A stretch of 64,000 nucleotides of DNA from an uncultured Clostridia bacterium (GCA_944392605.1 CALXXE010000002.1:62001-126000); one strand, 5' to 3'. Positions 9,877 through 18,702 are shown, counted from the first letter of the stretch. The notes: a model not told the origin generated them from the letters alone. Numbers and translations are program-made.

Positions 9877-9904
9877 GATGTTCTCCTTTGTTCGTAAACT
9901 ATCA

Positions 9905-9973
9905 CATTTCAAAGTGCTTCGCCATATGGCAACAATACTATAATATTATAACTTGTTTTACATAATATGTCAA
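9905..9973 (-). promoter_or_regulatory. Sigma-A-type promoter and conserved leader of the 9316-9876 gene
   Basis: On the minus strand TTGACA (9973-9968) and TATAAT (9950-9945) are separated by 17 bases. The leader contains the perfect palindrome GCCATATGGC (9930-9921), then GAAGCACTTTGAAAT, as in the paralogue's leader. The spacing from promoter to element to start codon is similar in both. Confidence 0.75.
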
Positions 9974-9986
9974 ACAGCTATAAAAT

Positions 9987-10015
9987 AAACAGGTTCAGTA
10001 TAATCTGACCTGTTT
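9987..10015 (-). terminator. Terminator of the activase gene
   Basis: The stem AAACAGGT(C)AG with its complement, 11-12 bp, is followed on the minus strand by TTTATTTTAT. It lies just beyond the stop of the 10024-14361 gene. Confidence 0.7.
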
Positions 10016-10023
10016 ACTTATAG

Positions 10024-13000
10024 TTAATTTTTAGAAACCTTAGTTTTTTCTTCGGAAGAGATGTTTTCCTCTTCTTTGTTTTCATTATCTATAGCTTTTT
10101 TTCTATTTTGTTTAGCTTTTAAGTTATCTTTAGCAACTGTCATAAGGAGCTTAATTCTATTAGTTTGGTTAGCTTCACTAGCTCCTGGATCGTAATCGAT
10201 AGGTGATATGTTAGCTTCAGGGAATTTACTACGAATAGTTTTTATAACACCTTTACCAACAACATGGTTAGGAAGACATGCAAAAGGTTGAACACAAACA
10301 ATATTTGGAATATCATTTTCAATATATTCAATCATTTCAGCAGTTAAAAACCAACCTTCACCAGTTTGGTTACCAATAGATAAAATGTCTTTTACTTTAT
10401 CCTCTAGATGCCAAATGTCACAAGGTGGTAAGTATCCTTTCTTTGAGTTTGCTAAAGCAATTTTAACATCTTTTTCTAATATATCAATAAGTTTAATAGC
10501 TATTTTACTAATTTTAGATGAAGTCTTATTTGTATTTAATAACTTATTGAAAGTAATTTTATGTGTTGCCATAAATTTTGCAAATCCCATGAAGTCAGGA
10601 AGTACTACTTCTGCGCCTTCTTTTTCTAGAATATTTGCAACATAGTTATTTCCGAATGGATGATATTTAATTAAAACTTCACCAACAATACCAACTTTAG
10701 GTTTTTCGGTAGATGTATCTAATTCTATTTTTTCAAAATCATTAACAATATCATATATACTTTGTTTGAATTCTTTATTGGTTGACTTTGTAAGTAACTT
10801 CTTACATTTTTCCATCCAAGTATCAAATAAAGCTTGAGACTCTCCTTTATGTACTTCATAAGCTCTGTTTTTTGTTAGCATTTTTTGTAAAAGGTCAGCA
10901 TAAACGACAGTTTTAAATAATCTTTCAATAAGAGGAACTGTCAACTTAAATCCTGGCATTTTCTCCATACCAACAAAGTTTAGAGAAATTACTGGAACAT
11001 TTTCAAATCCTGCATCTTTTAAAGCTTTTCTAATGAATCCAATATAGTTTGTAGCTCTACATCCACCACCAGTTTGTGTAATAATTAAAGCTGTTTTATC
11101 AATGTCATATTTTCCAGATTGCAAAGCTTCAATCATTTGACCTGTAACTAAAATAGATGGATAGCAAGCATCATTATTTACATATTTTAAACCAGTATCT
11201 ACTGTTTTTTGAGTACAATCTCTTAGTAACTCTATATTATATCCACAAGCTCTAGCAGCTGTTTCTAATAGTTCAAAATGGATAGGTGCCATCTGAGGGA
11301 ATAAAATAGTATATTCTTTTTTCATTTCCTTAGTAAATATCTTTTTATGAATTCCATAGTCACCATCAGCTTTTTGTTCTATTTTTTCTTGTTCACGTTT
11401 TTTCATACTAGCAAGTAATGAACGAATACGGATACGAACAGCTCCTAAATTATTTACTTCGTCTATTTTAATTAATGTATACATTTTACCATAGCTAGAT
11501 AATATTTCTTCTACTTGGTCTGTTGTAACAGCATCTACACCACAACCAAATGAATTTAGTTGTACCAATTCTAAACAATCATGTTTTCCTACGAAGTCAG
11601 CTGCCGCATATAATCTTGCATGGAATACCCATTGGTCAACAACTCTTAAAGGTCTTTTTGTTTCTGTTTTATCAGAAACACTATCTTCTGTTAAAACACA
11701 TAAACCAAGAGAAGTGATTAAAGTATCAATACCATGATTGACTTCTGGGTCTACATGATAAGGTCTACCTGCTAGTACAATTCCTTTAAGATTATTTTCT
11801 TCTATGTATTTAACGGTTTCTGCACCTTTTCTTCTAATATCTTCTTTACATTTTTGATATTCAGCTTCTGCTTTTTCTGCGGCTTCTTCTAATTCAGCCT
11901 TTGTGAAATTATATTCTTTAAATTCATCTAGTTCTAATACTTTTTTAACAAGATTTTTCTTATCAAAAGGTAAGAATGGGTTAATAAATTTAACATCAGG
12001 AGCTTTTAAATTTTCTACATTATTCTTTAAAACCTCTGAATAAGAAATAACAATAGGGCAGTTATAATGGTTATCTGCTTTTTCATATTCTTTTCTAGAA
12101 TATGGAATACAAGGATAGAATATTGTTTTAATACCTTGTTCTAATAAACTTTCTATATGTCCATGAGAAAGTTTTGCAGGGTAACAAACAGATTCAGAAG
12201 GCATTGATTCCATACCCTTTTCATAAGTTGCTCGAGTACTCTTTTCTGAAATAATTACTCTAAATCCTAAGCTAGTTAAGAAAGTAAACCAGAAAGGATA
12301 GTCCTCATACATATTTAGAACCCTAGGTATACCTATTGTTCCTCTTGTAGCATATTGTTCTTCTAGAGGAGTATAATCAAAGATTCTTTTATATTTATAT
12401 TGAACTAAGTTTGGTAAATCCTTTTTCTTTGTAATGGCACCTGCTCCTCTTTCACAACGGTTACCAGATACATGTATTTGTCCGTTACTAAATTTATTTA
12501 TAGTTAGTTTACAGTGATTTTCACAAATACCACAACGTGTATGTGTAACTTTTATTTCTAGTTTATCTAATTCATCTTCTTTCAAGATAGTAGATTTATA
12601 TTCCATATCAAGATTTGCTTCATATTGTTCTTTAGATAGAAGTGCCATACCATAAGCACCCATAAGACCTGCAATATCTGGTCTTACGACATTTTTGCCA
12701 ACTATCAATTCAAAAGCACGTAAAACTGCATCATTATAGAAAGTTCCACCTTGTACAACTATGTGATCTCCTAATGTTTCTACATCTCTTACTTTCATAA
12801 CTTTTTGTATAGCATTTTTAATAACAGAATATGAAAGTCCTGCAGAAATATCTCCAACAGAATAACCTTCTTTTTGAGCTTGTTTAATCTTAGAATTCAT
12901 AAAAACTGTGCATCTGGATCCTAAGTCAACAGGTGTTTTTGATGAAATTGCTTCTTTTACGAATTCAGAGATTTCTATATTTAAGCTTTTAGCAAAAGTT

Positions 13001-14361
13001 TCTATAAAAGAGCCACATCCTGAAGAACAAGCTTCATTAAGCATAATGTTATCAATTGAACCATTTTTCATTTTTATGTATTTCATATCTTGGCCACCAA
13101 TGTCAACAATACTTGTAACGTCTGGTTCAAATTCTTTTGCAGCTGTATAATGTGCAATTGTTTCTATTTCGTTTAGGTCAACATTTAAAGCTGTTTGTAT
13201 CAATTTTTCACCATATCCTGTAACACCACTATATTTTAAAACTGCTTTTTTAGGTAAAACATGATATAGTTTTTTTAGCATTGCCATAACACTTTTTAAT
13301 GGATTTCCTTCATTACTTCCATATAAAGAGTAAAGTAGTTTGCCATCTTTATCTATTAAAACAATTTTTGTTGTAGTAGATCCTGCATCAATTCCAAGAT
13401 AACAATCACCTTCGTATGAAGATAAATCTGCTCTTAATACTTTTGCTTTATCATGTCTTTCTTTAAATGATTTATATTCATCATCATTTTTAAATAATGG
13501 ATCTAATGGCCTTGATGTGTTATCATGTGAAACTTTTAAATTTTCTATCTTTTTTGCTAGCTCATCAGGTGTAATAGGGGCTGTATTAATAGAGTCTAAA
13601 GCAGCTCCTTTTGCAACTAAAAGATGAGCTTCTTCTGGTACTATAATTTCATCATCTTTTAAATGTAATGTTTCTATAAATCTTTTACGTAATTCTGATA
13701 AATAATTTAATGGACCTCCTAAGAAAGCAACATTACCTCTAATTGGTCTTCCGCAAGCTAAACCACTAATAGTTTGGTTTACAACAGCTTGGAATATAGA
13801 TGCAGCAATATCTTCCTTTGCGGCACCTTCATTAATTAAAGGTTGAATATCAGTTTTGGCGAAAACTCCACAACGAGATGCAATAGGATAAATAGTCTTG
13901 TAACTTTTTGCAAGCTCATTTAACCCTGCTGTATCTGTGTGAAGTAGTGATGCCATTTGGTCCAAAAATGCACCAGTACCACCGGCACAAGTGCCATTCA
14001 TACGTTGCTCTATAGATTGGTCAAAATAAATAATTTTTGCATCTTCACCACCAAGCTCTATTACAACATCAGTTCTTGGTATATATTTTTCAACAGCTCT
14101 TTTACAAGAGACAACCTCTTGAATAAAGTCCACTCCTAAGAATTTAGCAGCAGACATAGCACCAGAACCTGTTAAAGCTAGCGTAAAGGTATTATTAGGA
14201 TATTTTAATAGCAAATCTTCTAAAACACTACATACAGTATTTTTTGTATCTGAAAAGTGTCTTTGATAATTCTTATATATAGTATTTAGGTTCTTATCCA
14301 TAACTATAATTTTTACAGTTGTAGAACCTACATCTAAACCTACATGTAATAATTCACTCAT
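10024..14361 (-). CDS. Giant 2-hydroxyacyl-CoA dehydratase activase-type protein (two BcrAD/BadFG ATPase domains + DUF2229 regions)
   Basis: The protein has 1445 residues, a usual length for this fused family. Domain 1 (about 5-260) has the ASKHA phosphate motif GLDVGSTTVK, ELGGEDAKII and CAGGTGAFLD; domain 2 (about 320-580) repeats them as GIDAGSTTTK, DIGGQDMKYI and CSSGCGSF. The cysteines in these loops bind the bridging [4Fe-4S] cluster in known activases. DUF2229/dehydratase-like regions follow (GRPYHVDPEVNHG, SFGCGVDA, TQTGGGCRATNY). Activases of this class drive ATP-dependent single-electron reduction of dehydratases. No separate dehydratase subunit genes lie nearby, so the substrate is unknown. 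The last residues are a Lys/Glu-rich tail. It stands alone as a transcription unit. Confidence 0.93.
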   Translation of the reverse strand: MSELLHVGLDVGSTTVKIIVMDKNLNTIYKNYQRHFSDTKNTVCSVLEDLLLKYPNNTFTLALTGSGAMSAAKFLGVDFIQEVVSCKRAVEKYIPRTDVVIELGGEDAKIIYFDQSIEQRMNGTCAGGTGAFLDQMASLLHTDTAGLNELAKSYKTIYPIASRCGVFAKTDIQPLINEGAAKEDIAASIFQAVVNQTISGLACGRPIRGNVAFLGGPLNYLSELRKRFIETLHLKDDEIIVPEEAHLLVAKGAALDSINTAPITPDELAKKIENLKVSHDNTSRPLDPLFKNDDEYKSFKERHDKAKVLRADLSSYEGDCYLGIDAGSTTTKIVLIDKDGKLLYSLYGSNEGNPLKSVMAMLKKLYHVLPKKAVLKYSGVTGYGEKLIQTALNVDLNEIETIAHYTAAKEFEPDVTSIVDIGGQDMKYIKMKNGSIDNIMLNEACSSGCGSFIETFAKSLNIEISEFVKEAISSKTPVDLGSRCTVFMNSKIKQAQKEGYSVGDISAGLSYSVIKNAIQKVMKVRDVETLGDHIVVQGGTFYNDAVLRAFELIVGKNVVRPDIAGLMGAYGMALLSKEQYEANLDMEYKSTILKEDELDKLEIKVTHTRCGICENHCKLTINKFSNGQIHVSGNRCERGAGAITKKKDLPNLVQYKYKRIFDYTPLEEQYATRGTIGIPRVLNMYEDYPFWFTFLTSLGFRVIISEKSTRATYEKGMESMPSESVCYPAKLSHGHIESLLEQGIKTIFYPCIPYSRKEYEKADNHYNCPIVISYSEVLKNNVENLKAPDVKFINPFLPFDKKNLVKKVLELDEFKEYNFTKAELEEAAEKAEAEYQKCKEDIRRKGAETVKYIEENNLKGIVLAGRPYHVDPEVNHGIDTLITSLGLCVLTEDSVSDKTETKRPLRVVDQWVFHARLYAAADFVGKHDCLELVQLNSFGCGVDAVTTDQVEEILSSYGKMYTLIKIDEVNNLGAVRIRIRSLLASMKKREQEKIEQKADGDYGIHKKIFTKEMKKEYTILFPQMAPIHFELLETAARACGYNIELLRDCTQKTVDTGLKYVNNDACYPSILVTGQMIEALQSGKYDIDKTALIITQTGGGCRATNYIGFIRKALKDAGFENVPVISLNFVGMEKMPGFKLTVPLIERLFKTVVYADLLQKMLTKNRAYEVHKGESQALFDTWMEKCKKLLTKSTNKEFKQSIYDIVNDFEKIELDTSTEKPKVGIVGEVLIKYHPFGNNYVANILEKEGAEVVLPDFMGFAKFMATHKITFNKLLNTNKTSSKISKIAIKLIDILEKDVKIALANSKKGYLPPCDIWHLEDKVKDILSIGNQTGEGWFLTAEMIEYIENDIPNIVCVQPFACLPNHVVGKGVIKTIRSKFPEANISPIDYDPGASEANQTNRIKLLMTVAKDNLKAKQNRKKAIDNENKEEENISSEEKTKVSKN

Positions 14362-14591
14362 GACAAAATCTTCCTTTCTGTCTATAAAAATATTCTTTTA
14401 AACACCTTAATTGTATACGGAAATCAGCTTTTTGTCAAATGGAAAATATTGCAAATAGTAAACTAATAGGTAAAAGATAATAATATATAAATAAAAAAGA
14501 AAATACATAAAATATATTAAAATTAGAGTTCTAAAATGGACAAACAAATAATAATATTAAATATAATAATAAAAGGAAGAAGGAGGAGAAC

Positions 14592-15153
14592 ATGAAAAAT
14601 AAAAAGATAATTATAATTTTTGTTGTTTTATTTATTATTTTGATAGTTGGTGGATATTTTTTAATTAATTACTTAAAACAAAATAAGGCAGAAGAGGAAC
14701 AACCAATAGTAGAAGAATATACACCTCAAGAAGAAATATCTGAAGACCAATTAAGACAGACAATTGTAAGTTTATATTTTCCAAATAAAGAAACAAAAGA
14801 ATTAGAGCCAGAAGCAAGATTGGTTGATATAAAAGAAATACTAGAAAATCCATATGAAAAAATAGTAAACTTATTAATCCAAGGGCCAAAGGACGAGAGT
14901 AAAGAAAAAATTATCCCAGAAAATACAAAATTATTAAGTGCACGGAATAGAAGGAGATTGTCTAACACTAGATTTTTCATCTGATTTTCTAAATTATGAT
15001 AAAACAGATGAAAAAACAAAAGAAAATCTAATAAACAGTTTGGTAAATACATTAACACAGTTAAACGAAGTAAATAGCATAAAAATATTAATAGATGGAA
15101 GTGAAAATGAAGAATTTAGTGAAGTTTATACTGTTCAAGAACTTACTTCTTAA
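14592..15153 (+). CDS. Membrane-anchored GerMN-domain protein, needs a +1 shift at 14943
   Basis: ATG 14592 follows AGGAGGAGAAC. Zero frame gives 117 residues up to a CGG codon and then 13 unrelated codons to TGA. Skipping C14943 gives a 186-residue protein. Residues about 5-26 form a membrane anchor, and about 55-175 form a GerMN (sporulation/germination) domain: YFPNKETKELEPEAR, then NLLIQGP, and TKLLSA-G-IEGDCLTLDFS across the junction. Restored spacing equals the usual TKVLSVxxxxGxxxVDFS pattern, which is strong evidence that one protein is meant. GerMN proteins occur in GerM and in lipoproteins of spore formers. A true pseudogene or sequence error is the alternative. Confidence 0.75.
14943..14945 (+). 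other. Candidate +1 frameshift site at in-frame CGG (GerMN protein)
   Basis: CGG is codon 118, preceded by GCA. Skipping C14943 reads GGA ATA GAA GGA GAT (GIEGD), continuing the GerMN domain with correct spacing. Zero frame ends at TGA after 13 further codons. It has the same form as the sites at 1373 and 48069. Confidence 0.65.
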
Positions 15154-15313
15154 AGAATTTATATAAATGCATACAACGTGTAAATTTCTTTAAATTATTT
15201 AAAAAATATTCTACTTCTCTTAGCGACTTCATTGTGTTTTTAGCACAAGAATTTAAGCTGAATTGTTTTTTATGAGGTGGTTTCTTATCACCTCTGTTTT
15301 CATTGTATTCCAT
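15143..15313 (-). CDS. Possible 56-residue protein
   Basis: On the minus strand ATG 15313 follows AGAGGTGT and opens a 56-codon frame ending TAA at 15143. It starts MEYNENRGDKKPPHK and is basic, with two cysteines and no membrane segment. It overlaps the convergent GerMN gene end by 11 bases and fills an otherwise empty 240-base gap. No family is recognised, and coding is uncertain. Confidence 0.4.
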   Translation of the reverse strand: MEYNENRGDKKPPHKKQFSLNSCAKNTMKSLREVEYFLNNLKKFTRCMHLYKFFKK

Positions 15314-15330
15314 AGTACACCTCTAAAACT

Positions 15331-15359
15331 TTGATTTTTGAGTAGATTTATTATATAAT
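15331..15359 (+). promoter_or_regulatory. Promoter for trmN6-rsmI
   Basis: TTGATT (15331-15336) and TATAAT (15354-15359) are 17 bases apart, 36 bases before the trmN6 start. Confidence 0.65.
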
Positions 15360-15395
15360 ATGTAAAAAAATTAAAAATGTTTAAAGGAAAATAAA

Positions 15396-16139
15396 ATGGA
15401 AATAGAATTAAAAGAAAATGAAAGAATAGATGATTTAGAATTTAAAGGTTTAAAAATTATTCAAAATGAGAAAGGATTCTGTTTTGGAATAGATAGTGTA
15501 TTATTATCTGATTTTGCTAAAAATATAAAGAAAGATAGTTTAGTATTAGATTTAGGAACAGGAACAGGTATCATTCCTATTTTATTATGTGGAAAGACTG
15601 AGCTTAAAAAAATAATAGGAGTGGAAATACAAGAAGAAGTAAGTGATATGGCAAAGAGAAGTGCTTTGTTAAATAATTTACAAGATAAGTTTCAAGTTTT
15701 TAATGAAAATATTTTGAATTTAAACAAGATATATGATAATCAAACATTTGACGTTATTGTAACTAATCCACCATATAAGAAAAAAGATACAGGAATAATT
15801 AATGAAGATGAAAGAAAAATAATATCAAGGCATGAGATAACAGCTAATTTAGAAGATTTTATAAAAGTTTCAAAAGATTTATTAAAAGACAAAGGTGAAT
15901 TTTATATGGTGCATAGACCAGAAAGATTAGTTGATATTTTTAGTCTTTTAAGGAAATATAAAATAGAGCCTAAAGAACTTCGATTTGTATATTCAAATAT
16001 AAACAAACCACCTAAATTAGTTTTAGTAAAAGGAATAAAAAATTCAAAATCATTCTTAAAGGTCGACAAGAATTTATATATTTATGATGATAAAGGAAAT
16101 TATACAAATGAAATATTAAAAATTTATAATAAAATATAA
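15396..16139 (+). CDS. trmN6: tRNA1(Val) A37 N6-methyltransferase-type enzyme (TrmN6/YabB)
   Basis: The protein has 247 residues. It is a class I SAM-dependent methyltransferase: the SAM loop is LDLGTGTGIIPILL (about 51-64) and the N6-adenine catalytic motif is TNPPYKK (about 125). The family methylates A37 of a tRNA in the cytoplasm. It is followed directly by rsmI and then an AbrB-type gene, the order of yabB-yabC-abrB in Bacillus subtilis, which supports the assignment. The ribosome binding site is AAAGGAAAATAAA, somewhat weak. Length is typical. Confidence 0.9.
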   Translation: MEIELKENERIDDLEFKGLKIIQNEKGFCFGIDSVLLSDFAKNIKKDSLVLDLGTGTGIIPILLCGKTELKKIIGVEIQEEVSDMAKRSALLNNLQDKFQVFNENILNLNKIYDNQTFDVIVTNPPYKKKDTGIINEDERKIISRHEITANLEDFIKVSKDLLKDKGEFYMVHRPERLVDIFSLLRKYKIEPKELRFVYSNINKPPKLVLVKGIKNSKSFLKVDKNLYIYDDKGNYTNEILKIYNKI

Positions 16140-16165
16140 AAGTAAAAACAGGAGGAAAAGAGTAA

Positions 16166-16996
16166 ATGAAACAAAAACAAGAAGGAGTTTTATATTTAGT
16201 TGCAACTCCCATAGGAAATTTAGATGATATTACCTTAAGAGCAATAAATACATTAAAAGAAGCGGATTTAATAACGGCAGAAGATACAAGACATACATTA
16301 AAACTATTAAATCATCTAGAAATATCAAAACCAATGATTAGTTATCATCGTCATAATGAAGAGTTTAGATGTGAATATTTAATTAAAGAATTAAAAGATG
16401 GTAAAAACATAGCTTTAGTATCTGATGCAGGGACTCCAGGAATCAGTGATCCAGGAGAAGAAATTGTAAAAGAATGTATTAAAGAAAATATCAGAATTAT
16501 CCCAATTCCAGGTGCATGTGCAATGGTCAATGCTTTAATTTGTTCAGGAATTGATACAAAGGAATTTTGTTTTTATGGTTTTTTACCTTTAAATAAGAAA
16601 AATAGAAAAGAAAAGTTAGAAGAAATAAAAGGTATAAATAAAACAGTAATTCTTTATGAAGCACCTCATAAAATAAAAAATACTTTAGAAGATTTGAAAA
16701 AAATTTTAGATAAGGATAGAGAAGTAGTTCTAGCAAGAGAAATAACAAAGATACATGAAGAATTTATAAGAGGAAAAATTGACGATATACTTGAAAAAGT
16801 AAATAATTTGAGGGGTGAAATGGTTTTAATTATTGAAGGTAATCATAAAGAAAAAGAAAATGATTTATGCCATCTAACTATAGAAGAACATTATAAATAT
16901 TATGAAGAACAAGGATTAGAGAAAAAAGAAATTATTAAAAAGATTGCAAAAGACAGAAATGTAAATAAAAATGAAATATATAAGCTATTTATTTAA
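16166..16996 (+). CDS. rsmI: 16S rRNA (cytidine1402-2'-O)-methyltransferase
   Basis: The protein has 276 residues; AGGAGG lies about 10 bases before the ATG. The tetrapyrrole-methylase fold signature ATPIGNLDDITLRA is at 12-25, followed by AEDTRHTLKLL and the SAM-binding SDAGTPGISDPG (about 88-99). RsmI modifies the decoding centre of the small ribosomal subunit together with RsmH. It lies 26 bases after trmN6 in a common transcript that ends at the terminator at 17012. Confidence 0.95.
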   Translation: MKQKQEGVLYLVATPIGNLDDITLRAINTLKEADLITAEDTRHTLKLLNHLEISKPMISYHRHNEEFRCEYLIKELKDGKNIALVSDAGTPGISDPGEEIVKECIKENIRIIPIPGACAMVNALICSGIDTKEFCFYGFLPLNKKNRKEKLEEIKGINKTVILYEAPHKIKNTLEDLKKILDKDREVVLAREITKIHEEFIRGKIDDILEKVNNLRGEMVLIIEGNHKEKENDLCHLTIEEHYKYYEEQGLEKKEIIKKIAKDRNVNKNEIYKLFI

Positions 16997-17011
16997 AAAG
17001 TAATTATTCAT

Positions 17012-17053
17012 AGACTGTTGATAATATATATATAATATATTGTCTAACAGTCT
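17012..17053 (+). terminator. Terminator after rsmI
   Basis: AGACTGTT pairs with AACAGTCT across an A/T-rich, further pairing loop; TTTTTTG follows the stem. Confidence 0.8.
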
Positions 17054-17336
17054 TTTTTGTATCAAAAAGATACAAGAAATTTTATAGATAGTAATTTTTT
17101 TAAGATTAATATTGATAAAAAATGTAAATGGTAGTATTATAAATACACTTTTAAATCATATTTTTTAATCGTTGGGAAAAATCTTCCCACATTTCGTTAG
17201 AATTAATAAAAAGAAAATTAAAGAGAGAAGGCGATAAAAAGAGAAAAACATAGCAGAGGATAAGAAAACATACTTATTTACTGAATAATAAAAGTCGTTT
17301 AATAAATAAATATAAAATAAAATGGAGGTAATGAAT
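17054..17336. other. Gene-free A/T-rich stretch
   Basis: No credible reading frame is seen. A short inverted repeat, GTGGGAA with its complement around 17173-17192, has no T run. The 3' end (AAATGGAGGTAATG, 17321-17334) looks like the old ribosome binding site and start of the decayed gene that follows. Confidence 0.5.
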
Positions 17337-17666
17337 GAGTATAAAAGTTTTTATACGAAAAAAGATTATATAAGATGCTTCTGGTATAACGTCAATAAAA
17401 AATTAAAGGATATTAAAATATATACTAGTAAGAGAACTAGGCGAAGAAAAAGCAAAAAGATATATAAATATGTTAAGAGAAGGAGAAAATAATATGTTAG
17501 TAGTGATTGAAGCATTAAAAAAGATAGAGAAAAGTCATTAAGAGAAGCGAGAAAACAAGGAAAGGAAGAAGGAATAATACAAACAGCTAAAAATATGCTA
17601 AAAGAAAAAATAGATATAGAGACAATAGAAAAAATAACTAAATTAAATAGAAAACAATTTATGTAA
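17334..17666 (+). pseudogene. Eroded Rpn/PD-(D/E)XK-type nuclease (transposase-like) gene
   Basis: The frame is interrupted by stops and shifts and most of the nuclease domain is missing. Fragments include an ATG-led stretch at 17493 (MLVVIEALKKIEKS, then stop). A C-terminal tail from 17538 reads LREARKQGKEEG, then IIQTAKNMLKEKIDIETIEK, and ends NRKQFM-stop at 17666. This tail is characteristic of the Rpn family of recombination-promoting nuclease/putative transposase genes in Clostridia. Start and end of the remnant are approximate. It lies between a terminator and the abrB-like gene and is probably not expressed. Confidence 0.7.
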
Positions 17667-17672
17667 TAAAAT

Positions 17673-17707
17673 AAATGAACATATCAAAAAAATTGATATG
17701 TTCATTT
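17673..17707. terminator. Bidirectional terminator between Rpn remnant and abrB-like gene
   Basis: A 15-bp perfect stem (AAATGAACATATCAA and complement) with a 5-base loop lies 10 bases past the minus-strand stop at 17718; T-rich tracts flank both sides. Confidence 0.75.
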
Positions 17708-17717
17708 TGCTTGTTTT

Positions 17718-17975
17718 TTATTCTTTACTTTCTTTTAAGTTGCCTATTTTTTTAGAACAATCTTTACAGATTAATTTATTATGATATTCTAATAAATTTT
17801 TTGTGTTTCCACAGAAGATACAATTAGGTTCGAATTTCTTTAATACTATTGAAGAGCCATCCACATAAATTTCAATTGGGTCTTTTTCTACTATATTAAA
17901 TTGATTCCTTATTTCAATTGGAATTACAACTCTACCTAGCTCGTCCATTCTTCTAATAATACCTGTAGACTTCAT
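17718..17975 (-). CDS. AbrB/SpoVT-type transition-state regulator with C-terminal four-cysteine knuckle
   Basis: The protein has 85 residues. The N-terminal ~48 form a swapped-hairpin AbrB DNA-binding domain (GIIRRMDELGRVVIPIEIR). The C-terminal part carries CIFCGN and ICKDCSKK, a likely zinc site in place of the longer multimerisation domain of B. subtilis AbrB. AbrB proteins repress post-exponential and sporulation genes. The position after trmN6-rsmI and in reverse orientation equals that of abrB in Bacillus. A good ribosome binding site (AAGGAGGAATTAGTT) precedes the ATG. Confidence 0.9.
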   Translation of the reverse strand: MKSTGIIRRMDELGRVVIPIEIRNQFNIVEKDPIEIYVDGSSIVLKKFEPNCIFCGNTKNLLEYHNKLICKDCSKKIGNLKESKE

Positions 17976-18108
17976 AACTAATTCCTCCTTAAAAGTTATA
18001 TATTTACAATCCCTTTGTTATGATTAAATATATCACAAAGAAAAGACTTGGTCAATTCAATTTGGAATAAAAACTGTAATTCATAAATAAAATTATGTTG
18101 GTGATAGT

Positions 18109-18702
18109 ATGTTAAATATAGTTTGGCCAATTTTTATAATAATATCATTTTCCTTTGCAATTTTTTCAGGAAATTTAGAAAATTTAAATAATTCTATTTT
18201 TGAAAGTACTAATTCAGCAATTAGTTTATCAATGGATTTACTAGAAAGTATGTGTCTTTGGAGCGGAATTATGCAGATTGCTAGTAAAACTAGTTTGATT
18301 GAAAATTTAACAAAATTTTTAGAACCTCTGCTTAATTTTTTGTTTCCAAGATTAAAGAAAAATAAAAAAATAAAAAGAGAAATATCTATGAATATGGTTG
18401 CAAATATATTAGGTTTAGGAAATGCAGCAACACCGTTGGGATTAAAAGCTATGAAATCTATGCAAGAAGAAAATGATAAGAAAGATACTTTATCAGATTC
18501 AATGATGATGTTTATTGTAATAAATACAGCATCTATTCAAATTATTCCAACAACTGTTATTGCAATTAGAAGCTCTCTAGATTCAGAAAATCCAACTTCA
18601 ATTGTATTTCCAACGTGGATAGCAACAATTATCGCTGCTATAGTAGGAGTTTTTATAGCGAGAATTGTAATTAAGGTTACAAAAGGGGAGAAGTCTAGGT
18701 GA
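18109..18702 (+). CDS. spmA: Spore maturation protein A
   Basis: The protein has 197 residues; GGTGATAGT lies before the ATG. Four to five membrane segments surround a nucleoside-recognition (Gate) domain, with the typical AANILGLGNAATPLGLKAM-like stretch seen here as VANILGLGNAATPLGLKAM. SpmA and SpmB act together in dehydration of the spore core. The stop overlaps the spmB start by 4 bases (GTGA), indicating translational coupling. Confidence 0.95.
   Translation: MLNIVWPIFIIISFSFAIFSGNLENLNNSIFESTNSAISLSMDLLESMCLWSGIMQIASKTSLIENLTKFLEPLLNFLFPRLKKNKKIKREISMNMVANILGLGNAATPLGLKAMKSMQEENDKKDTLSDSMMMFIVINTASIQIIPTTVIAIRSSLDSENPTSIVFPTWIATIIAAIVGVFIARIVIKVTKGEKSR

Noticed and set aside
14943..14985. 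Stop-codon recoding (UGA) in the GerMN gene
   Set aside because: The zero-frame residues before the TGA are unrelated to the domain, while the +1 frame matches it, so stop readthrough is not the explanation.
17173..17192. Short GTGGGAA inverted repeat as a terminator or operator
   Set aside because: No T run follows and no gene depends on it; the area is decayed.
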